In this document: piece by piece, positions 6,550 through 11,174 of the stretch | Numbering within the stretch: position 1 is the first letter of the stretch | How the letters are laid out: each line of letters opens with the position of its first letter | Assembly (NCBI GenBank): GCA_903911985.1 | Contig: CAIWFP010000181.1 | Coordinates: 1-11,174, forward strand | Source of the DNA: an uncultured Sphingomonadales bacterium | GTDB lineage: Bacteria; Pseudomonadota; Alphaproteobacteria; Sphingomonadales; Sphingomonadaceae | DNA: 11,174 nucleotides | Direction of reading: 5' to 3' | Notes under the pieces: model-generated | Database searches by the model: none | What the model was told of the DNA's origin: nothing | Seen by the model: only the letters and a program-made list of their open reading frames with translations | Translations under genes and position numbers: made by a program

Positions 6550-7563
6550 TCACGGCGCGCCCGGCAGAGCCAGCGTCCCTTCCCGCCGCCGCGACGCACC
6601 GAAGTAGGACCGCGCCTGACCATGGGCCGCCGCAGAGGGTGCCGGTGATGACGCCGTCCCCACCCCCGCCACATCAGCGGCGGGCGCCAGCCGACCAGGC
6701 TCAGCGCCACGCCCCGGCATGGTGGATGGCGAGGCCTCGTCCGGGCGCGACAGGCCGTGCGGGGCCGCCCCATGAACGCCCTCCGCACCCTGCGCTGGCA
6801 GGCCGGTGGAGGCAGCCACCACCCCTGCCCCACCGCCAAGCGCCGGATAGGCGCCATAGGCCCCCGGCGGGCGATAGAACACGTGGTGGCCGACTATCGC
6901 CACCTTGCGCATTTCACGTGCCCACAAGGGCACGATCCAGATGGTGTGATAATGCGTTGCCTGCCCCGCCAGTGGCGAGGTCGCCCCATGCAGCGCGGCA
7001 TCGGCAATCGCCCGCGCATGGGCCAGACCGGCGGCATCCGGCTTGCGCGCCAGCGAGCCATCGCAGGTAAAGGTGAACTGGCAGCCTGTGGCCCGATCCG
7101 CCCCCTGATAGACCACATCGCACACGCTTTTGGGATAGCGCGGATGGCGCAACCGGTTGAGGATAACCTGAGCCACCGCCATCTGCCCAGCCTCAGGCTC
7201 GCCAGCGGCCTCGTGATAGATCGCACTGGCCATGCACTCACCCGCCCGCGCCAGATCGCCCGCGCCAAGCCAGCTGGCAACGAAGGGCGGTGCCGCCGGA
7301 TTTTTGGTATCGATCGGGCTGGCCAGGTTTTCCGCGAGCGCCTTTTCCGGTGAGAGATCGCGCTTTTGCCCGGGCAGGAAGGTTTCCAGCGGCACATCGT
7401 TGGAAGCGGGCGCCTCGTGGTGCCAGCCCAGCGATGCGGCGACCAGCCCCAGCGGATCCTCGGCAAACAGCCAATCGCCCGACAGCGTAACCAGCCCCGC
7501 CGCCAGCGCCACCAATGCCAGCCCCGCCAGCCAAAGCCGCATGCGATGAACCGGGGCCAGCAT
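6550..7563 (-). CDS. SleB-family cell-wall hydrolase with long disordered tail
   Basis: Probable peptidoglycan hydrolase (Hydrolase_2/SleB-like, named for the spore cortex lytic enzyme but common in sphingomonads), acting in the periplasm. Of 337 residues, about 9-25 form an uncleaved anchor or signal sequence. The catalytic domain runs about 103-233: it opens with ASAIYHEAAGEPEAGQMAV (candidate catalytic Glu118, with Glu122), then AQVILNRLRHPRYP, a CQFTFTCDG segment and ATHYHTIWIVPLW near the end. Cysteines at 110, 148, 161 and 167 may pair. The last about 100 residues are Gly/Ala/Pro-rich low complexity with no recognisable domain. It starts 48 bp after mlaF on the same strand, so may be the last gene of the mla operon. 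The start is uncertain: ATG 7563 and ATG 7542 are both possible and neither has a clear ribosome site. Substrate bond and role are not shown by sequence. Confidence 0.9.
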   Translation of the reverse strand: MLAPVHRMRLWLAGLALVALAAGLVTLSGDWLFAEDPLGLVAASLGWHHEAPASNDVPLETFLPGQKRDLSPEKALAENLASPIDTKNPAAPPFVASWLGAGDLARAGECMASAIYHEAAGEPEAGQMAVAQVILNRLRHPRYPKSVCDVVYQGADRATGCQFTFTCDGSLARKPDAAGLAHARAIADAALHGATSPLAGQATHYHTIWIVPLWAREMRKVAIVGHHVFYRPPGAYGAYPALGGGAGVVAASTGLPAQGAEGVHGAAPHGLSRPDEASPSTMPGRGAEPGRLAPAADVAGVGTASSPAPSAAAHGQARSYFGASRRREGTLALPGAP

Positions 7564-7611
7564 CGGGATCAGCGGGCCGGAAAGGTGCGCCGTCTACCCA
7601 TCGGCTCCGGC

Positions 7612-8385
7612 TCAGACATCGGCGTTGATGGGGCCATCGGCACGCCCATCCACGAACTGGCGGATATGGGGATTGTCGGTGGTATCCAGCTCATGCGCAT
7701 CACCCCGCCAGACGATGCGCCCCTGATGCAGCATGGCGATCTCGTCGGCAATGGTGCGCGCCGAGGCCAGATCATGGGTGATCGACACCGCCGTGCAGCC
7801 GAGCGAACTGACCCGGTCGCGAATGAGGGCGTTGATGGCGCTGGCGGTGATCGGGTCGAGGCCGGTAGTCGGCTCGTCGAAGAACAGGATTTCCGGATTG
7901 CCGATGATGGCGCGGGCGAGGCCGACCCGCTTCTGCATGCCGCCGGAAAGCTCGGACGGATAGAGGTCGGCCACATGGCTGCCCAGCCGCACCAGCCCCA
8001 GCACCTCCAGCGCCCGCGCCTTCGCCTCGCGGCGGGGCATGCGTTCGGCGTTGATCAGGCGGAAGGCAATGTTTTCCCACACGGAAAGGCTGTCGAACAG
8101 GGCGCCGCCCTGAAACAGCATGCCCACCCGCGCGAAGAACTGCGCATGGTCTTGCGCCGACAGGCCCGCGACATCGACGCCATCGATCAGCACCTGCCCC
8201 GAATCGGCGGGGATCAGCCCGAGCGCGATCTTGATGGCGACCGACTTGCCCTGCCCGGAGCCGCCGATAATCACCAGACTGCGTCCCGGCGCCACCGCCA
8301 GATCAAGACCGGCCAAAACCTGCGGCCCGTCGAACCGCTTCGATACGTCGCGCCATTCAAGCTTGGGAACGATTACCTCCGCCAT
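7612..8385 (-). CDS. mlaF: MlaF, ATP-binding subunit of the Mla phospholipid transporter
   Basis: ATPase of the inner-membrane MlaFED complex, which powers phospholipid movement between inner membrane and periplasmic carrier. It has 257 residues, a normal length. All ABC motifs are intact: Walker A GGSGQGKS (41-48, Lys47), Q-loop MLFQGGALFDSL (Gln92), signature LSGGMQKR (146-153), Walker B ILFFDEP (Asp170, Glu171) and H-loop SITHD (His204). The FQGGALFDSL segment and the C-terminal FVDGRADGPI are typical of MlaF rather than of other ABC ATPases. It begins 5 bp after the mlaE stop, so translation is probably coupled. The STAS partner MlaB, which binds this subunit in E. coli, has no gene here. 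The hydrolase gene follows 48 bp downstream. Confidence 0.95.
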   Translation of the reverse strand: MAEVIVPKLEWRDVSKRFDGPQVLAGLDLAVAPGRSLVIIGGSGQGKSVAIKIALGLIPADSGQVLIDGVDVAGLSAQDHAQFFARVGMLFQGGALFDSLSVWENIAFRLINAERMPRREAKARALEVLGLVRLGSHVADLYPSELSGGMQKRVGLARAIIGNPEILFFDEPTTGLDPITASAINALIRDRVSSLGCTAVSITHDLASARTIADEIAMLHQGRIVWRGDAHELDTTDNPHIRQFVDGRADGPINADV

Positions 8386-8390
8386 GGCGC

Positions 8391-9239
8391 TCAGATCCGG
8401 GTGAACAGCGAGGTGAGCAGATAGTCTGCCGCAAGGATGAGAATGGCCGAGGAAACCACCGCCTGCGTGGTTGCCCGGCCGACGCCGCGCGCACCGCCCT
8501 TGGCCGTGATGCCGTTATAGCAGCCCATCAGCGCGACGATAAAGCCAAACACCGCCGCCTTGACGAGACCGGATTCGACATCCCAATTCTGCAAAAAGTC
8601 CCAAGTGTTCTGGATATAGATCGTCGGCGACATATCCAGCACCCGCACGCCGACCAGCCAGCCGCCGCCAATGCCGATGATGTCGGCCAGCAGCGTGAGC
8701 AGCGGCAGCATGATCACCGCCGCCAACAGGCGCGGCGCGATCAGATAGCGGTAGGGGTCGGTCGAGAGGGTCACCATCGCGTCGATCTGCTCGGTGGCCT
8801 TCATCGCGCCGATTTCCGAGGCGATGGCCGCCGAAACCCGGCCTGCCAACATCAGCGCGGCCATCACCGGCCCCAGCTCGCGGGTGATGCCGATGGCGAC
8901 GATCTGCGGCATCGCCTCCTCGGCGTTGAAGCGGGAGCCGCCCGTCCAGATGTTGAGCGCGAGGGCAGCGCCGGTGAATACCGCCGTCATCCCCACCACC
9001 GGCAGCGACAGGAAGCCGATGGCATAGAGTTGGCGCAGGATCTGCCCGAAATACCAGCGCGGGGTGAGCGCGGCACGAAGGGCGCGCGCCGCGAACAACG
9101 CCACCCGCCCAATGCTGGCCGCCGCGACGATGCTTCCCGCGCCGATGGCCGTGAAGGGTGACAGCAGGCGGTCGGGCCATGCGGCGGGCGCCGGCGGGCC
9201 GCTGTCGGGCCCGTCAACCACTTGGGCGCTGGCCACCAT
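8391..9239 (-). CDS. mlaE: MlaE, permease subunit of the Mla phospholipid transporter
   Basis: Inner-membrane permease of the MlaFED complex. It has 282 residues with a polar N-terminal tail of about 27 and then five or six hydrophobic segments. Family signatures are clear: the TRELGPVMAALMLAGRVSAA stretch (119-138) continuing into EIGAMKATEQIDAM (142-155), which is the coupling region facing the ATPase, and GCYNGITAKGGARGVGRATT (239-258) near the C-terminus. ATG 9239 is chosen because the upstream mlaD stop leaves the arrangement TGA-C-ATG, a one-base gap typical of coupled translation; a GTG at 9251 in the same frame would overlap mlaD by 11 bases. It is slightly longer than the roughly 260 residues of the E. 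coli protein, the extra length being at the N-terminus. Confidence 0.94.
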   Translation of the reverse strand: MVASAQVVDGPDSGPPAPAAWPDRLLSPFTAIGAGSIVAAASIGRVALFAARALRAALTPRWYFGQILRQLYAIGFLSLPVVGMTAVFTGAALALNIWTGGSRFNAEEAMPQIVAIGITRELGPVMAALMLAGRVSAAIASEIGAMKATEQIDAMVTLSTDPYRYLIAPRLLAAVIMLPLLTLLADIIGIGGGWLVGVRVLDMSPTIYIQNTWDFLQNWDVESGLVKAAVFGFIVALMGCYNGITAKGGARGVGRATTQAVVSSAILILAADYLLTSLFTRI

Positions 9240-9240
9240 G

Positions 9241-9792
9241 TCAGTCGGCACCGGCGGGATAGGCCCCGAGCGCCGAAGCCCCGGCGGTCGCCTTTGCCGC
9301 AGGGCTGCCCGAGGCTATGGGCGAAGCGGTGGGCGCGGGCTTGGCATCTCCCGATTGGGGACGCAGGAACGAACCGATCAACCCGAACAGATCCACCGCC
9401 CCTTGCGTATTGGCGATCTCGTCCCCGGCCTTGAGATTATCCTCCGCGCCGCCCGGGGTGATGACGATGTGCTGGCCGCCCAGCAGGCCATCGCTGGTGA
9501 TCTTGGCGGTGGAATCGCTTGGCAGCTTCACATCGCCGCCAATCACCAGATGGGCGACCGCGAGATAGCTCTTGGAATCGAGGGAGATGGACGAAACCGT
9601 GCCCACCTTCACGCCCGAGACGCTGACCTTGGCACCGGGCGCGAGGCCCCCCGCATCACCGAATTTGGCGGTCAGCTCATAGCCACCCACGCCGCTGCCA
9701 GCCTTGGCCACGCCCAGCGAATAGACGAGAAACAGCCCCGCCAGCGCCAGCACGATAAAGCCCATGGCGGTTTCGCCCCAATGTGTGCGCAT
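9241..9792 (-). CDS. mlaD: MlaD, MCE-domain subunit of the Mla phospholipid transporter
   Basis: Membrane-anchored MCE protein that forms the hexameric periplasmic ring on MlaFE and receives lipid from MlaC. It has 183 residues. One N-terminal membrane helix (about 9-29) is followed by a single MCE domain (about 38-115): YELTAKFGDAGGLAPGAKV, VSGVKVGTVSSISLD, and the pore-loop region DGLLGGQHIVI (101-111). A hydrophobic segment GAVDLFGLIGSFL (131-143) matches the C-terminal helix that lines the channel in E. coli MlaD. The last 40 or so residues are Ala/Pro/Ser-rich and probably disordered. ATG 9792 has GGGGA about 8 bp upstream. It sits 48 bp after mlaC and one base before mlaE. Confidence 0.94.
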   Translation of the reverse strand: MRTHWGETAMGFIVLALAGLFLVYSLGVAKAGSGVGGYELTAKFGDAGGLAPGAKVSVSGVKVGTVSSISLDSKSYLAVAHLVIGGDVKLPSDSTAKITSDGLLGGQHIVITPGGAEDNLKAGDEIANTQGAVDLFGLIGSFLRPQSGDAKPAPTASPIASGSPAAKATAGASALGAYPAGAD

Positions 9793-9840
9793 TGCGAAAG
9801 TCCCCGTGTTAATGTCTGCGCGCGGTCGGCCGGCGATGGC

Positions 9841-10542
9841 TCAACGCTGCTGCTGCTTGGCGGCGTCGGCGATGAGCTGGTTGATCAGCACATCCACATT
9901 GCCGCCGTGATTGTCGATCGTCGAGATGAAATCCTGCTGCTGGGTAATGGCCAGCCAGACGCCCTTCACCTGCACATCCACCATCTTCCAGCTGTTGCCG
10001 CCGCCCAGCACGCGCCAGGCCAGATCGACGCCCTGCGGATCCTGGGCGCCGGTGAAGGAGGTGATGACGATAACATCGCCGGGTTTGCGCATCTGCGACC
10101 CCGTGACGACCGCCTTGTTGGCGCGATAATCATCGATGCGGTGCTGATACACCCCCTCGGCATAGGTGCGATAGGCCGCGGTAAAGCGGGCCAGCTGATC
10201 GGGGGTGGCGGTGCGGGCATATTTGCCCAGCACGAAACGGGTGAGGTGCGGCCAGTCGACCAGCTCGCCGATCAGGGTGCGAAAGGCCTGATGGCGCTGC
10301 TCGATGCTGGTGTGGCGGTCGTTCAAAACGCTCAGCACGTGGCGGGCATTGGCGTCGATGAAGGCCTCTGCCTGAGGGTCGCGCGCATGGGCGCCAGCCT
10401 GTGCCAGGGCGGGCGTGGGCACAGCCGTGGCCACAATGCCCGACACGGCGGCAACCACCACAAGCGCGGGCATCACAAACCGACCCGAAACACCGGCCCG
10501 CAGATTCCGCCACTGGATCCCAAACGAAGCAAAGTTCACCAT
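9841..10542 (-). CDS. mlaC: MlaC, periplasmic phospholipid-binding shuttle (Ttg2D-like)
   Basis: Periplasmic carrier that ferries phospholipid between the outer-membrane MlaA complex and the MlaFED complex. It has 233 residues. A long signal peptide is visible: basic residues at 12, 15 and 21, hydrophobic core about 23-40, likely cleavage after PALA at 47. The mature part shows the family pattern: EAFIDANARHVLSVLND, RTLIGELVDWPHLTRFVLGKYAR, DQLARFTAAYRTYAEGVY, then a beta-rich half (VIVITSF, WRVLGGGNSWKMVDVQVKGVWLA in consecutive strands) and a C-terminal LINQLIADAAK helix. The frame remains open upstream into the mlaA gene, but ATG 10542 has a strong ribosome site and a signal peptide directly after it, so the longer reading is rejected. 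The gap to mlaA is 133 bp, so a separate promoter is possible. Confidence 0.95.
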   Translation of the reverse strand: MVNFASFGIQWRNLRAGVSGRFVMPALVVVAAVSGIVATAVPTPALAQAGAHARDPQAEAFIDANARHVLSVLNDRHTSIEQRHQAFRTLIGELVDWPHLTRFVLGKYARTATPDQLARFTAAYRTYAEGVYQHRIDDYRANKAVVTGSQMRKPGDVIVITSFTGAQDPQGVDLAWRVLGGGNSWKMVDVQVKGVWLAITQQQDFISTIDNHGGNVDVLINQLIADAAKQQQR

Positions 10543-10548
10543 GATTTC

Positions 10549-10553
10549 CTTCT
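10549..10553 (-). promoter_or_regulatory. Strong ribosome binding site of mlaC (AAGGA within AAGAAGGAAATC)
   Basis: Read on the - strand, AAGAAGGAAATC directly precedes ATG 10542, placing AAGGA at a normal spacing of about 6 bases. It is the clearest Shine-Dalgarno in the window and decides the mlaC start against a longer in-frame reading that would run about 114 codons back into mlaA. Confidence 0.75.
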
Positions 10554-10675
10554 TCCCTGCCCGAATGCCATTACGCGCCCCGCGATCTGGTTGCAAAGTC
10601 GTTCCATAAATGTTGCAGCTGAACGCTGGCTGGCCAGATGCCCCGGCCCACATCCCCAGAACCCGTGTCCGGAAC

Positions 10676-11174
10676 TCACGAAGCATCAAAATCGGGCAGT
10701 TCCTCGGCCTTGCCCGTCGCCTCGCGCACCGCTGCGGCGCGGTTCTGCATATAGCCGGAGCGCGCCGTCGCATAGGGGTCTGTCGAATCATAGACCGCAC
10801 GCAGGGCCGGCTCGGCCTTGGTCCGGCCATCCACCACATCGGTCCCCTCGCGCGAGCCGCCGAACGTGGTGGTAATCCCGCCAAATACCCAGCTGATCGG
10901 ATCGCCGACGATGTCTACCATCCGGCCAATGCCATCACGCAAATTCGCCGGACCCAGCAGGGGCATCACCACATAGGGCCCCGGCTTTGCCCCCCAGCGG
11001 CCCAGCGTTTGTCCGAAATCGGCGGTGTGGTGCTCAAGATTGTGGTGCGAGGCAAAATCGAAAATACCGGCGAGGCCCAAAGTGGAATTCAGGGTGAAGC
11101 GCAACACCGACTTGCCAAAGGCGCCCAGACGCAGCTGCAGGAGGTCATTGCCCGCGGTCATCGGCTCGTTGAGA
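10676..11174 (-). CDS. mlaA: MlaA (VacJ) outer-membrane lipoprotein, 5' end cut
   Basis: Outer-membrane lipoprotein that removes misplaced phospholipid from the outer leaflet and passes it to MlaC. Only the C-terminal 165 residues are inside; the frame stays open to the window edge (LNEP before Met 11161, which is internal and not the start), so the signal peptide and lipobox are missing. Visible family motifs: NDLLQLRLG, RFTLNSTLGLAGIFDFA, a short HHNLEHHTADFGQTLGRWG stretch, PGPYVVMPLLGPANLRDGIG and VDIVGDP. These match the MlaA core closely. After about residue 100 of the visible part comes a charged tail ending PDFDAS, more variable in the family. It stands first in the - strand cluster, 133 bp before mlaC. 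Confidence 0.94.
   Translation of the reverse strand, partial: LNEPMTAGNDLLQLRLGAFGKSVLRFTLNSTLGLAGIFDFASHHNLEHHTADFGQTLGRWGAKPGPYVVMPLLGPANLRDGIGRMVDIVGDPISWVFGGITTTFGGSREGTDVVDGRTKAEPALRAVYDSTDPYATARSGYMQNRAAAVREATGKAEELPDFDAS

Noticed and set aside
7366..8424. 352-codon open frame on the + strand
   Set aside because: Antisense to the hydrolase N-terminus and mlaF, both well supported by motifs.
10574..10600. Possible promoter for mlaC (TTGCAA, 17 bp, TAATGG on the - strand)
   Set aside because: The -35 matches four of six bases but the -10 matches only two of six; too weak to list as a feature.
10621..10675. Possible terminator after mlaA around the palindrome CTGGCCAG
   Set aside because: Short self-complementary stretch with no T-run following in the direction of transcription.
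9064..10875. 603-codon open frame on the + strand
   Set aside because: It lies opposite mlaE start, mlaD and mlaC, which carry clear family motifs. Its Arg/Gly/His-rich translation resembles no family. Long antisense frames are expected in GC-rich DNA.
10543..10884. In-frame N-terminal extension of mlaC by about 114 codons
   Set aside because: It runs through the end of mlaA in another frame, while ATG 10542 has a strong ribosome site and a signal peptide immediately after it.

Overview
This GC-rich window looks like chromosome of an alphaproteobacterium, most likely a sphingomonad (Novosphingobium/Sphingomonas group). That placement is an inference from base composition, family resemblance and gene arrangement; there is no rRNA or other marker gene here. 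It holds ten protein genes, two of them cut by the window edges. I see no tRNA, rRNA, CRISPR array, transposase or integrase. Coding density is very high: the longest gap is 177 bases (6373-6549), so no gene-free stretch reaches 300 bases.

Left part (1-6372), exopolysaccharide (EPS) assembly. On the + strand, in order: the 3' part of an outer-membrane beta-barrel protein, a Wzz/Wzc-type polysaccharide co-polymerase fused to a bacterial tyrosine kinase, and an unrecognised 231-residue protein with one membrane anchor. Facing them on the - strand are a polyprenyl-phosphate sugar-1-phosphate transferase (the initiating enzyme) and a Wzy/O-antigen-ligase family polymerase. The two arms converge and their stop codons overlap in a shared CTAG. 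Together they provide chain initiation, polymerisation, length control and part of the outer-membrane exit. The flippase, the Wza-type export protein and the other glycosyltransferases are not in the window; they may lie to the left.

Right part (6550-11174), envelope lipid transport. All genes are on the - strand, read right to left: mlaA (VacJ, 5' end cut), mlaC, mlaD, mlaE, mlaF, then a SleB-family cell-wall hydrolase. This gives the outer-membrane lipoprotein, periplasmic shuttle and inner-membrane MCE/permease/ATPase complex of the Mla system, which moves phospholipid between the two membranes. Order is mlaA-C-D-E-F and no STAS-domain mlaB is seen. Spacing is 133 bp (A-C), 48 bp (C-D), 1 bp (D-E), 5 bp (E-F) and 48 bp (F-hydrolase).

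The 177-bp gap between hydrolase and sugar transferase holds the best promoter candidate, a perfect TATAAT with a nearby tandem repeat, and probably separates the lipid-transport unit from the sugar transferase/polymerase unit. I found no convincing novel system. The most open items are the unknown protein between kinase and polymerase, and the hydrolase attached to the mla operon.
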